A stretch of 64,000 nucleotides of DNA from Pyropia yezoensis (GCA_009829735.1 CM020620.1:12645420-12709419); one strand, 5' to 3'; positions 10,799-22,705 are shown, counted from the first letter of the stretch. Numbers and translations are program-made. The notes: generated by a model not told the origin, from the letters alone.

Positions 10799-11597
10799 AG
10801 TTCTTGCTGTCACAGATTTGACAAGTACCGAGTTCCCTATGGCACAAAACACTATAGGTCTGTCCCACAAAGTAACGCGGACAAAAAGTACGTTATCCCC
10901 GACGGTATGCTCGAGCCTCCGCGTTCCGAGCTCTTTTATCTTGCTCTCTCGTATGTTGCGGCTCTCGAAATACACAAAAATCAGTGCCGCGAATCACCCA
11001 AGCCACGTGCTGTTCTTGGAGGGCTGTCGCTCAAGGGGGCACGCACGCAACGGAATCAGGCGGCATGGGCCTCAATCGTCGTACGCCACCTGATTGGCAC
11101 AGCCGAGCAGGCTGCGAAATAATCGGCCCTGTTTGAAGCCCATGTCCAAAGTTGCATTCGGGCTGGAAACATTCCATTAGCAACATGGACGAAGTCAGGG
11201 AAGCTAGTTAATCTCGGAGGTGAGCCCCTATTTCGGTGGCCGACCGCTTTGAGCGGGTCTCGCGCGGAACGACAGTCGAGAGTGAAGTTGATATTGACAG
11301 CAACCTTCGGGTGAGCCGCGAGCTTTGTCAGGGAAGGACGGCAACGAGTGGGAGAGATTGCAGGGAAGATATGCAGCACCTGCTGTAGGCTTCGTGCTGT
11401 GACTGTGCTGTGAGCTTTTTTATTGACCGTCTCATTCTTCATGAACTGGCCATCCCTAGTATGTTGGGGCTCTCGAAAAACATAAAAAACAGTGCTGCAA
11501 AACACCCAAGCCACAGTGGAGACGGACTGGAGCATGCGCATGCAATTGTGCTTGATGCGGCGACACATCGACGCTTCAATTTAAATAAATTTCCATA

Positions 11598-11827
11598 CAG
11601 TGCGACCCTTCACTTGGCCGCCCTGCAGTTGTGCCGATCGGCACAACTGAGGGGGGGGCACGCGTGAAGTGGCCCCGACCGGGCGGCTCGCATTCGAGCA
11701 ATTCGCGGGCGCACATTGGCTCATACAGTCCAGATCGCTGAAATACAAACATATCAGCACATCTTTCGAAGACTCGAAGGGGGGGCACCTCCTTGGTCGA
11801 CCCCAGGGCAAGTGAGGGGTCGCACTG
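11598..11827. mobile_element. Small MITE-like element, hAT-type ends
   Basis: CAGTGCGACCCTTCACTTG at 11598-11616 is repeated inverted, with small differences, at about 11805-11827, giving a 230-bp element that starts CAGTG and ends CACTG as many hAT elements do. I see no clear 8-bp target duplication. A similar end occurs near 14692-14710. No coding capacity. Confidence 0.35.
11626..11649. repeat. 24-nt perfect palindrome
   Basis: Positions 11626-11637 are the exact reverse complement of 11638-11649, centred on CGATCG, inside the small element at 11598-11827. Confidence 0.8.
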
Positions 11828-14800
11828 TCCGAACTTGTGCGCGCTTTAAATGTGTGGTCTTCTTTTGCTGTTTGGCTCCACTTTTCTCGTTCGTTAAATG
11901 CGACCTTCTCAACCCAAAAACTTGGAGACCTCTATGTCACTCTCTCCGTGAGACACAGAAAAATCCTGACAAGCCCCCCTATGCCGAGCCGAAGTATGTT
12001 CACAGATGATGCTCGGCCAGGAAGAGGCACTGACGCTTTGCAACTTGATATTACACGTCTAGCATCATGGGTTACGCAGGCACGCAATCATAGATATAAA
12101 TGGGTGATGCAATTAGTAGACTTTGCAGTAGATTAGGTGGACCACGACACACCTATGGAACCACAACTGCGCGTGCCCCGTAAGAGCGGACGACCATCTG
12201 TCGCTGTTTCACGAAGTTTCTGAAGTGGGGACAAGACAAAGCACATACGAAGGGCGTGCATCAGGTGCCTCACCACTGACCAATGACTGCTACATGCTGC
12301 CGTAGAAAGAGTGCGCTCTGCCACATCTTCTGGATCGCGGACGACATCGCAGAGTGAACCCACATCAACGGGCATCTGTTGCGACCTTTCCCACTGTTGT
12401 TAAGCGCATCGGGCCGAAATGGAAGCAGTCGAGATCAGACGAACAGTCAACAGCCTTCTTACTAACCAGCGTTCGGCGCAACGTCAGCTGGCACTGCAGC
12501 CAGTCATCGCATAATCAAGGGAAAAGCGCCACAGCATGATAGTGGTCCACTGTGACATAAAAGCACGTGATTGGTTCATGGACTTCCTGCGGCACTCTTG
12601 CTCTTCTGTTCAAGGGAACGTTTCCTGGTAAATGTAAGACGTTTTTTCAGACCAAACAATAATATCATTGTAATGCAGTTTACAGTCAAAGCCTAATAGT
12701 CACTGAAGCGCTCTTCTTCGGTCTCCGCCTGCATGTGGTTGTACTTTCTCAAACCAACCTTTAAAATAGAAGCCATGTGAATAAGGATTCGCCAAGAGTC
12801 CTCCTCACAAGGGAGAAATGCGGGCGATATCCTTTTCTTCGAGTATCAAGTGTAATCTCTCAAAAATGTTGAAGTGCGTGATATGCAAACGCGCACTGAA
12901 GGATGAGGGTCGAGCGTCGTCTCGCCTGGTACGATGTGGACCTGATCGAGTCCGCTACTTCGCATTTACACCGGTTCCACGGAATCGTATGTAAGATGCT
13001 ATCTACGACAAGCTAACAGATGTCAATTGGGACAAGTCAAGATTGTAGAGAGCTTGTCGTGAGCATGTGTTGAGATCCTATTGCCGAAATGTCCGCGCGC
13101 AGTACGTATACTAGAGTATTCTCCACAGTTGCTGGCCAGCCCTCGTGGGACAAGAGCACATCATAATAAATATGCTTTTGAGGCGCACATGAAAATCTTG
13201 CTTACTCGCAGCTCACAATGTGTTGGTATGTGTGGGCTGAGATCTCAGATCACTCGGTACTATTTCAGTTGACCGAAATTAGTACGCTTGAGAACGCCTA
13301 ATACAACCGTCGTCTGCGTTTGCAAGCACATAAGCATGTTGACCTAGACAGGGTACTTGGGGCTCCATCACTGGGAATGGACTGCAATCAAAAAACAGGT
13401 CTAAGCTCAGTTAGGTTGGCTTTGGTAGGGTGGGAGGGATTTTCTACTCCCTGCGACATGCTATCCTGGGCATGGTGGCTGTATCCATTTCGGGCTCACC
13501 GGTCTCAACAATACAATCATCTCGGACAGTTAGCAGTTGAGCAGTCTGCAGGACTATCTAGGCAGCTGCCATTCGGCTCACAGTTGCTGCGATCATGTCT
13601 GACATTATTGAAAGGCTGTGCTGGCGTACCAACGATCTATATCAGCAGAGAAGCCTTTGTCCCACCGCGGTCGCGGACCCCTCCGTTGCACGCCAAGAGC
13701 GAAGCTTTCCGCAGTCCGTGAACTAGAGCTAAGCGCGGGTGTTCAAGTACTTCAGCGAGAGCCTCAGCTGAAAAATTGAAGAATTTTTCTCTCGAAGAAT
13801 GCAGGCTGCTCTGGTTCCGCGCACGCCCAACGTCACAGTATTTCGCACACAGCGCAATCTCTCCCCATCCCAGCGCACTGCCCGTTGCAACGGCGACAGC
13901 CGCCCGTAGAGGCAAGATAATTGGTAAGAACAGACAGTGGTTGGCCGACAGATGCATCAGTCGTGTCCTGGAAGTCGGTCGATCTATCGTCAGTTCTCGC
14001 TTTTTTTCCCGATCGGATCAAGAACAAGAACAACAGTATTGCAGTAGACCTGACTTTGGCGATTTGCTCAAAGACACGCGGACGACGGAGTTTGACCATT
14101 GGCATGCCTCAGGTCTCGCTGCTGCGACCAATGGCAGCCTCGTATCGGGGTCTGACGTTGTGCAAACAGAGTGGTCGGAGACTTCGGACAGACTTCTGAG
14201 CCGGTCCACCAAAGAACCGATAGCGGCTGAGGCTTCCCAACTGATCCCGCCCAGGACTCCCTTGAGATCGAGAAAAGAGAGGGGAGATCGGCGGAAAGAA
14301 GAACAGTTTTCTGACCAATGAGGTCTCTGATGGTTAAGTCGCAGGACCTGCGGCCAATCGCGTGCTTCCGGTACTCGAGAGCTTCGCCACTACAGCGCCG
14401 GGCTCATGCCCTTCTCGAACGTCATTGGCTGAAGTGCTGTCAGCCAATTGTTATTGTACCGTTGTATCGACACATGCACAACCGCCAAACTTGGGGCTAC
14501 TGTAGTTGTACTCTTCATTCGATTGTCAGCTCTTGATAGTTTGGGGATGACCGTGAAACAAATCTGTTTCGTACAACTTGGCACCTTGATGTGGTTAACA
14601 TTTACGATCTGTTGCCGCAGTGGCAAGAGAGCTGAAAGATCGAGGCGTGTGTCGCCCAGCTGCTCTACCTGCAGAGGGGGTAGCTGCCAAGGCAAGAGTC
14701 GCACTGTCCCAGTCCGTCGGCCCATGCATACTGTTCAACGGGTGCTCCAGCAAGAGCCTTCAAAGAGCGGCTTCGCAGGTACGTGAGTACTTGATGGACT

Positions 14801-15233
14801 GTGCCAAGCGCGCCAATCTGGTGGACCCCTTTGCGTCGACCTTCGTGAGCTTGTTTGTGGTTGACATCCGCACGGGTGCTCATAGCATGAAACGCTGTAT
14901 TTTGGAGGCTGATTCAGCGCCGGGCGGCAGCTCGTGACTTTGTGCTTGCATCCGATAGGTGATATTTTTTTTGCTCATTTGCTAGAAAAAAATTTTCAAG
15001 ACGACTTTCTCGTACCTTCTCCACTGTGGCTTGGGTAATTTGCAGCACTGATTTTTGTGTATTTCGAGAGCCGCAACATACGAGAGAGCAAGATAAAAGA
15101 GCTCGGAACGCGGAGGCTCGAGCATACCGTCGGGGATAACGTACTTTTTGTCCGCGTTACTTTGTGGGACAGACCTATAGTGTTTTGTGCCATAGGGAAC
15201 TCGGTACTTGTCAAATCTGTGACAGCAAGAACT

Positions 15234-15336
15234 GGTCAGATGGCCGAGCGGTCTAAGGCGCTGCGTTCAGGTCGCAGTCAACATTGTTGGCGTGGGTTCG
15301 AACAGAGGGAGAAAGAGGAGTGTCCCACTCTGATCA
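15234..15336 (+). tRNA. tRNA-Leu(CAG) with a 20-nt insertion in the T-arm
   Basis: Acceptor GGTCAGA 15234-15240 pairs with TCTGATC 15329-15335, discriminator A15336. Anticodon stem CTGCG/CGCAG with CAG at 15268-15270. Variable arm CAAC/GTTG. T-stem GTGGG 15292-15296 pairs with CCCAC 15324-15328. Between T-loop base 60 (15303) and base 61 (15324) lie 20 purine-rich bases (15304-15323). TTTT follows at 15342-15345. Identical to the gene at 10696-10798. Confidence 0.8.
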
Positions 15337-16487
15337 AGTGATTTTGTACAAAATGGCGCAAGATAGAACGGCATGCCTGAGCCCCACGCGCATGCACGCG
15401 CACCACATGCCGCAAGCTCCATGTTGGTGCGCAGGCTGTACTGTTATTGTTGAGTACCAATACTTTGGCCGGTTTGAACCGGAAGACAAGTGCAAGAACA
15501 AGACTACGAGCCAATCGCGTGGCGACAGCTGGTAGCACTACAATAGCGCTCCGAGGCGCTTGGATAGATAAAAACGTAGTTGTTTTCTTGGACCGTCTGG
15601 CTCATACTTGCTCCATCTCAGGCCAAGTATCGTCATGTCAGTTGCGCGGCTTCCATGTCTGCCTCAGTGCGCGTCGTTTTTTTCCAGTGCGCTGAGAATG
15701 TCCCATACGCACCAGTTTTCACAGCAACGAACGGCAATGCGGAGCAGTCATTTGGATAGTGGCGTGCCACTTGACGAACTTGATTGGTCATCCGCATTTT
15801 GCGCGTGATCCTGTCCAAATCGGCCGAAATTGATCAGTCCGCATTGCTCTTCTTCGACCTATGTGCCTTCCCACGAGCGCCAAATTATGTACGTACAGCG
15901 GGGCGACCTGCACTGGTCTGAGATTTATAAGGCAGCACCGGAAAGTGAGAAACAGCGGATGGCGAAATACTTTTTTCTGGTGATCGCGCAATGATCAGTA
16001 CCTGTTCCGCACGCGAGCCTGCTGCTACACAAGGAGCGTACAGCACGACGCTCACGACATATCGAAGAGTGCAGCCAAAAGAGAGAGACCTCTTGCCAAT
16101 GCAGGTTCCATAGCTCCAATTGAAGACGGAGCATGGCAACATCTGCCAGAGAACTGAAGAGGTCGAGGCAGGCGTCAAGAAACGTAACGGTTGAGTTCAC
16201 GCCAGTCGAGGCTTACGTGGTCAAAGCTGCGAGCTCAAGTCGACCGTGTGGTTGCTTCAGCAGGAGCACTTTTGCGCACCTCTTGGTGCCTGTGATATAC
16301 CTGGCGTACATTAGCTGAGGCTGGTACGCATGCTGTTCTGTCTCAGTCGTGGTTGGAATACACTTAGAACCGCGGCAGTAAATGCTCGGTGGACGGGCTC
16401 ATGGGCTGCATGCATGCTTAAGACTGTGAAATTGTATGCGCAGCAAGCAAAACGTTGATTGTACATAGATTTTGTCAAAACAGAAGA

Positions 16488-16574
16488 CACCGAGTGGGGG
16501 GCTCGAACCCCCGACCACCAGATTAAGAGTCTGGCGCTCTAGAACGAATTGATAACCGACTGAGCTAACCCGGC
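16488..16574 (-). tRNA. tRNA-Lys(CUU) with a 13-nt insertion in the D-loop
   Basis: Exact copy of the tRNA at 9458-9544 on the opposite strand: 5' end at 16574, anticodon CTT at 16527-16525, discriminator at 16488. Same D-loop insertion and same promoter boxes. Confidence 0.85.
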
Positions 16575-17480
16575 GTTATTCTCTGGCAAGGGCGAGGTAA
16601 AAGTTAGTATTGTACACACATATCATATCGCCGATGGAACAGGGCCTTTCGTTGTATCACGTCCAGCTCACCTTCTTCTTGTTCGAGGCACACACCTCTG
16701 ACGTTGAGAGCTCCAAAGAGCCCACAGAGCAGCCGATGTACCCCAGGACTACTTAGCCTCGACCGCGGTCTGCTTGCCCATCGACGACACGTTTTCGCAC
16801 GGGAGATGAACACGGCGCATCCCTGAATCCCAGCTGTGAGAAGTTTTGGTATTTCAGTCCACAATGATCAGTCGGCTACGCAAGGGCTACTCATGCCGTT
16901 CAAAGGTTTGGCTTGCACTCGGTCGCCGAGAGGTTAAGACAGCACAAGCCAATCGTTTGTCAAGCTCTTCCCTCGCACGTATCAAGCACCCGCGCGAGTT
17001 GCGCGAGTGAATGACTTTCGTCTTGGGCTGTTGTAAAGAAGAGCGGTAGAAGTTGCAGACTGCGGCAGACAGAAGGCCGGCAACAATCGGACCTTGCGGA
17101 TGACCTCTTGCTGTCAAAATCCATCTGAATCATTGTGATGTTGCGAGTAAGCATGGGCAAGTTCGTGCATGCCAGTGTACACTCAATTGCATGACGCATT
17201 GTCCGAATGGACTGTTCGGCAGAACTCACGGCATAGTCTCGGCTGCCGAGCTAGGTCCGCACATGTTGGCGTCCCGTGTTGGGAGAACCTGATGCACGCC
17301 GCACGCGCATGACAACCGTTGTGGACAAAGCCGTTCACGGCGAGACAAGATGTTTGTGTGGCTGCCAAAAGTTCTTTGGTTGGGACAGGGGAGGAAGGCC
17401 AAGCCCCGCTGTCGCTGAGCCACACAAAAATCAAGACGCTAAAACTGACCCTCAAAGCGAAGTGGGATGTGATATTGCAG

Positions 17481-19769
17481 TGCCCCAAATATTGTCTGAT
17501 GAAGACACAAGCAAAAGCGCAGAAACAAGGCCAAGTGGCAATCGCGAGCTGGTAGCACACAGCCGACCAATGGCGTGCTGTGATGTTTTCACATCGAAGA
17601 GGAAATGATTGACAGCGGGCGAAGCAGTTCAGGTACGCAACGCTGGTTGATCAGAACGCTATTGTCTTCTCGTCCGATCTCGGCGAAGTCTCCTATATCT
17701 CGGCCCAGATTTATTAAGAGCAGTGGAACACCTTGTTGCTGGTGCCTTTCATGCCTGTTTCCTCCGTGAGATGGTCAAAAATCTCCAGGCATTCTCATAT
17801 CGCACAGTTTGCAAAACGCGGAGCTGACGTTGGTCAGTGCAATGCCATCTGAGCCACACCATTGGCCTATTGTTGCAATTGTCGCCATGAGACAACGATG
17901 GGGGCACTGCATTATTTTGCGAAGTAACCCTTTCGAAAGAGGAAGTCGGGCCTTAACGTGAAGGGAAGAAATGGTCAGAGCAGCTGTTTCCTGTGGCCCC
18001 GTGTAGCGCGCCCTGCTCCCTGCGTGGACCAGATCTTCCTGAGCCATCCCAACTGCAGCACCCCTGCGCGCTCCCCCCATCGTGAGAAACGGGCTACCCC
18101 CACCTCACAAAGCAACCAAGAGTGTTACGGACAATAGCCTTGTGTCCTGCGCGCCGTTTTTCATTGGTCCCCGCTTCCGCCACTTGTCTTGTTAGGGTGG
18201 AGGACCTTTTGCGAGAAGGAAGCGATAATTCTCCTGACCGGCCGGGTCCACACAGGCATGGAAAATGCAAATGCAATAACGCGCTGGTACAGCGATGGCG
18301 ACAGTGCCAGCCGCCTACGCGACGTCCGAGAAGCCATGGGCTCGGAACCGTCAGCAAGACGGCCGCTGATATCCCGGCCCGCTCTTTCACGGCAAGTCAC
18401 CTCTGATAGGCCACAACTCGTGGGCAAATCCACTACCGAACCTCATCCCTCGAGTAGCGGACAGGCTCGAAGGTACCCCCTGTATGGCTCGCACCCTCAT
18501 CACTACCAATTGGGATTGGCAATGGCGGTACGGGGTGCTCATGAGTCTGGGTTTCGAGGACGAGAAGTAACCTGCGGAAAAGGCAAAATCCTAACGAACA
18601 CGGCAAACCCTGCCTGTGACCGAGCCCCCCACGGATTGGATTATGGATTCTTCCCGATTCGACAGGAACCACGCTTATGGCTGCGTTTTACCCACCCACA
18701 CCTCCGGTACACTACTCTATCCTACAACGCAACATAAGACGGGGCTACCGTCTAACGCACGAGGTCCGCGGCATCGAACAGGCAGGGCGATGACGCGGGG
18801 GCACTGCAGAAAGTCCTCAAATCCACGATGGACGTACTATCCAGCAAAGCATCCCTGACCTACGAGAATCCGAGATCAAGTGCAAAGGGAGACACCGGTC
18901 AGCCGAGCTGCCTCCCGCCCCTCGCGTGGCCCGCTCTGCCCGCTCCGTGGGGCCATTTCTCCCACAACGAAGGCGCGGACGGGACCGGCTCCGCGACGCT
19001 GACGAGCAGTGGGAATGAGATTACCGACCAAGTGGTGGCGATCGGCCCCGCCGGGCTTCTGGCGATGATGATTGCTCGCGCGACGTCCATCGTCAGAGTG
19101 GTGGCCGCTGGACCACCAGTGGGGAGAGGTGACGCGACCTAGGCATGACCATCCGGCGCTGGCGGCGTCCTCGGAGAAACAGCTTCGACGACACGGCGTA
19201 GCCCGCCCCTGGTCAGGTCGGTGAGTCGTCGAAACCCGTGTGAACAAGCAACTCGGGCGTCGGCAGCATCGACCAGCAGTGCGACGGGTCGGAGACGTTC
19301 AACCAACCAGCCTAAATCGGCGCCATGCACCCGCCGAGTACTGCCCGTGCGCGGCGGCGCCGATACCGCTTCGTAAGCGGCGAGCTGTAGAGGAGATGCC
19401 AACGCCCACGCACGACAAACTCGCGGTCCTTGTTGTATGGCTCCGCCGGCGAAGGAAGCGCTTTCTATAGGGACGGCCACACTGTCAGGGGCTGGACCAC
19501 AACCTCGCCCTCCATTCCAGGTCGCCATCGCCGGGGTTGGGGCATGCCTTGCCCCACCACAGGTCGTCGACGGGCGCGGCAACTCGTTGACCGACGAGCG
19601 CCGCAAGGCGCACGCAGGTGGCCGCAGCAACATGTGGCAGAGCAGGGCCTACGCAGGGGGCAGGGCGAACAACATGAGGGGCGGCAGACAGCGGGTCTGA
19701 CCGGCTTTTCCTTCCGCATTTGTTCTCGGATCTCCCGAATGACAGGAGTTCGTTTGCTGGATAGTAAAT
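17481..19769. other. Degenerate region without an assignable gene
   Basis: Contains open frames such as 18189-18737 (+) and 19139-19633 (-). The latter reads on the minus strand with a stretch weakly reminiscent of a PAS core (ALLVDAADARVACSHGF), too weak to name. About 18870-18965 is related, inverted, to 56335-56425. I call nothing here. Confidence 0.3.
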
Positions 19770-20080
19770 TCAACGAGCATTTGAGAGAAGTCTGCACTTC
19801 ATCGTTTTAATTTTTGTGGGGCCCGGTGGGCAAGTGCTGTTGGTTGGAGATTCTGAGGAGAAAGATTCTGAAGGGAGCCTGGAGAGAAGAGGGGAGGGAT
19901 GGGGGGTCGCGATTCCACGTGCCCACCAACAAGCAGCTGGTCCACACACCATGATTTTGTGTCGTAGTGGGGGATTGCCCCACAACATGGATAGTATGTC
20001 AGCGACGTGCACTTCTTCTGGCACCCCCGACTCGGGAGGCAGCTCTAGCACACTGTACCAAAATGGGTGCCGCATGTGCG
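19770..20080 (-). repeat. Fragment related to the end of repeat R1
   Basis: On the minus strand this resembles 56450-56760 (minus) and about 17100-17480 (plus): shared CCCGGTGGGCA, GCCCCACAAC and CCACAAAAATTAA-like blocks and a short common peptide (PEEV.VA..LS.LWG.PP). It is a dispersed-repeat fragment directly left of element A. Confidence 0.45.
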
Positions 20081-20194
20081 GAAGGTTTTTGCAACACAAG
20101 GCGCAGATAGAACGGCGCGGCACGGCTCAGGAGGACGGGCGCGGCGAATTGCAGACCGACGAGCGCGGCGATGCGCAGGCAGACGTTTACGGCG

Positions 20195-20830
20195 TGTGGC
20201 GTTCTAGCCTTTGGGGACAGGCGGGTCCTCGGTGAGGTGACTTGGGACCCGGCCGGCAGTGGTACGTGGAACCCTACGCTGGCCGGGGATCCTTGGCCAC
20301 GTGGCCCGGTGTTGTGGCGACACACCCGGAGCCCTGATTGGCCCACCCGACTGGAGGACTCGCCCGGGTTGTGGGCTTGGTGACCCCTTTGTGGTGTACT
20401 TGATTTTCGTATTTGTTTTCCTTGCGTGATTTCGTGTCTTTCCCCTTTTTTCCCACTGGGTTTTTTCTGGGGATTGACATTTGTGTGTGGGGAGATTTTC
20501 GCTTGCTTTTCGATAGTTGGCCCGGTGAGTGGCCGATGCCTTGCTGGCATTAGGCCCGCCGGGGGGGCGCCCTCTGGGGGCCCCGCTCTGGGCCCCTGGA
20601 GGGGCCAGGGGGGGAGGTTCTTGAGGGTAGCTCCGGGGTCTCCCCGGGGCCATCTTGTAAAATCAACAGTGCTTTGGGTTCTTGCTCCCTCGGGCTTTTG
20701 TCCTTGTTACCTTTACCTCTGACGGGGTGGGCGAGTGGACCACGCTTGGGCTCTTACCTGTTCCTTCCTGGCAAGTCTGTGGTTTCCTAGGTGTGGTGGT
20801 TGTGGGGTCCGATAGGGCCATAACGTTACA
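20195..20830 (+). repeat. Element A 5' LTR
   Basis: 636 bp from TGTGGCG to GTTACA. Equal in length to the 3' LTR (53281-53916) and differing at six positions, all substitutions. Preceded by target duplication CGGCG. Confidence 0.93.
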
Positions 20831-20834
20831 TTTA

Positions 20835-20851
20835 TGGTGGAGCAGCAGGGG
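20835..20851 (+). other. Element A primer-binding site
   Basis: TGGTGGAGCAGCAGGGG starts 4 nt after the LTR. It would pair with a tRNA 3' end GCTGCTCCACCA. It resembles the PBS of element B but not the common initiator-Met PBS. Confidence 0.6.
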
Positions 20852-20970
20852 AGGGCTTTACTACTTCTCCCGTATCGGGACAGCCCTTCCCTATTTTCTG
20901 TGGCGTTTGACCCGTTTGGACCCTCTTGTGACGGAGATCGATTGGGCTAGGTCGATTGCCGCGAGCCAAC

Positions 20971-22675
20971 ATGACGGACCCTACCCCTGGTGGGCGGAGC
21001 CGTGGTGCGCCCTCGGACACGTCAATGGTGACCCCCGCTGGTCGTGGTCGTGGGACCTCTGTTCCCGGTGGCCGCGGCGGAGGCGGGACTAGTGGCATTC
21101 CTCGCCGGGGTACGGCGCCCCCGGGCGGGATTCGGGCCAGTATGTGCCAGGATTTGCGTCAAGTTACGGGTCCCGCGATGGGGACCAAAGTTCTACCGGT
21201 GACCACTTCAACCGGACCCGAAGAGATTCGTACGACCCTTGAGACGTTCCGAGATAAGATTTTGGCCACCGTGTCCCAGGCCCTGAGTCAGAGCCCTCGA
21301 GGATGGGTCACGTGATCCGCGCCGTCCGACCCGTTCGAGTTCCCGTCGTCGTCGGTCCCGTCGTCACCGTTCGCATGGGTCCTCCACGTCCTCTATTTCC
21401 TCTGGGACCACTCTTTCATCTGCTTTCGATGAGGACGACCTGACCACGTTCGGGGACACGACGCGTGGGCCAGATGCTATCAGCTGTTCCGATGATCGCT
21501 TTTCCTTGGTGCTGGACTACCGGACGTATCGATTGAGGAACAAGAAGGCCACTTATGGGACCCGAGAAGCACGGAAGATGGGTCGCGTGGCCCGGAATAT
21601 GAAGCACTCGTTCGCTGGGTATCCACATTTCTCGGGTAAAGAGGGCCTGAAGGTGCTCACTTGGCTCCGTAAGCTCATTAAGGCCTGTAATGATAATGGG
21701 GTCTCGGAAGGTATGGCCCTATATGCGATCCCTCACTTTCTTTCCGGCGACGCTGAGCTTCGGTACACACGGGCCCTCCCTGACTCGACGAGCGCCTCTG
21801 GTGGGGCGTCGATCACGAGCTATCCTGAGGCCACCAACTGGTTCCTGGAGACCTATGCGGAACCCCATGCCCTTGCACTGGCCCAGGATAAGTTTGGCAG
21901 GGCCACGAAGGAACCCGATGAGACCATTGAAGCCTTTGCTCTGCGTCTCCGGGGCCTGACTGAGATGTGTGGGAGCATCCACACGGAAGGGACCATGAAG
22001 CAACAGTTGATCCAAGGACTCCCGGAATACCTTCGAACCGATGCCTTTGTCTACAACGGGCACAAGAGAACCTATCAACAGCTGGTCACGTTCACGGCCG
22101 GGAAGTACAAGGCGGCCCGGGACGTGATCATCATGGCCCAGTCGGCGGGTTCCTCTAGCAAGGCCCCCGTGACGGGACCAGTTCGACGGCCCACTGATCT
22201 GAACCCGAAGAAGGTGCTGGACCCCCCGGCCTTGCTGACTGTGAATCCTATGGCCCCTCCAACGATCCTCAAGGGGCCCCTCGACAAGGAAGTCGAGAAG
22301 ACCTAGGCGGGCCAGACTGAAGGATTCAGTTCGGAGACCCCTCGACTCGTTGGAATCCAGACCATGGACAGTCGCCGACCCTATCGATGCTACCTGTGCT
22401 GGGAGTCGGGCCACATGGCCCATCAGTGCAAGACTCTTTCCGAGGCCCAGCGGCAGGCGGTTACTCAGGCCCGAGACATGTTCCTCTCGGCCACTCGGGG
22501 TCGCAGCCAGACCACGGAGACCGATGCTAACGCGGACAGACGGTTCCATCGCCAGGTCCGGGTCGCTATGGTCCAAGCATTGTGTGAAGGGATCAACAAG
22601 TCAGATGATGAGCCGGACCAGAGTTACCATGATACGACTAGACCCGGGAGCTCTGGCCCTTCGGGAAAAGAGTAG
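20971..22675 (+). pseudogene. Element A gag (frameshift and one stop)
   Basis: Structural polyprotein forming the retrotransposon particle. Starts at ATG 20971 (CCAACATGA) with a Gly/Arg-rich N-terminus. That frame ends at TGA 21313-21315, while the capsid part continues in the next frame (open from about 21302), so one frameshift lies near 21300. The capsid region (21506-22306) aligns in pattern with element B gag (LRKLIKACNDNGVSEG versus LRKFAKACDDNDVSEA). A TAG at 22304-22306 separates it from the zinc knuckle CYLCWESGHMAHQC (CX2CX4HX4C) encoded from 22364. Gag ends at TAG 22673-22675 right after the slippery site GGGAAAA. Only one assembled copy covers this region, so assembly error cannot be excluded. 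Confidence 0.75.
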
Positions 22676-22705
22676 GGGGGGGAGGATCCAAGCGGTCCCC
22701 TCCCC
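22663..22705 (+). promoter_or_regulatory. Probable -1 ribosomal frameshift signal, element A gag-pol
   Basis: In the gag frame the bases read G GGA AAA (22663-22669), a canonical X XXY YYZ heptamer, one codon before the gag stop. The -1 frame is open straight into pol. Nine bases further on, GGGGAGG (22679-22685) can pair with CCTCCCC (22699-22705). Confidence 0.7.

Larger units (their letters stand above)
9308..11005 (+). repeat. Repeat R1, copy 1 (left arm of an inverted duplication)
   Basis: About 1.7 kb that reappears in inverse orientation at 15020-16735 with almost no differences (one seen is T/C in the region of 10153), and again at 57040-58448 with more differences. It contains a tRNA-Lys gene on the plus strand and a tRNA-Leu gene on the minus strand, which point towards each other. 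The rest has no recognisable coding content. Confidence 0.85.
11006..15019. other. Spacer of the inverted duplication
   Basis: About 4 kb between the two R1 arms. It holds a third partial copy of the arm end at about 11455-11520 (TCTCGAAA...CCCAAGCCAC region), a small inverted-repeat element at 11598-11827, and otherwise mixed sequence. Frames up to about 180 codons occur but show no domain or conservation that I can use, so no gene is called. Confidence 0.4.
15020..17480 (-). repeat. Repeat R1, copy 2 (right arm, extended)
   Basis: 15020-16735 is the near-identical inverse of 9308-11005. Beyond 16735 the similarity continues only with copy 3 (56450-57060, inverse) through the region of 17480, and the end part is also related to 19770-20080. 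So the complete repeat seems to be longer than copy 1 shows. Carries tRNA-Leu (+) and tRNA-Lys (-). Confidence 0.8.

Noticed and set aside
16900..16990. tRNA-like D-arm pattern (GCCGAGAGGTTAAGAC)
   Set aside because: No anticodon arm with T33 or T-arm could be folded around it; the copy at 56.8 kb differs at key bases.
19139..19633. Minus-strand ORF with weak PAS-like stretch
   Set aside because: Similarity rests on a few residues; no second conserved block and no clear start.
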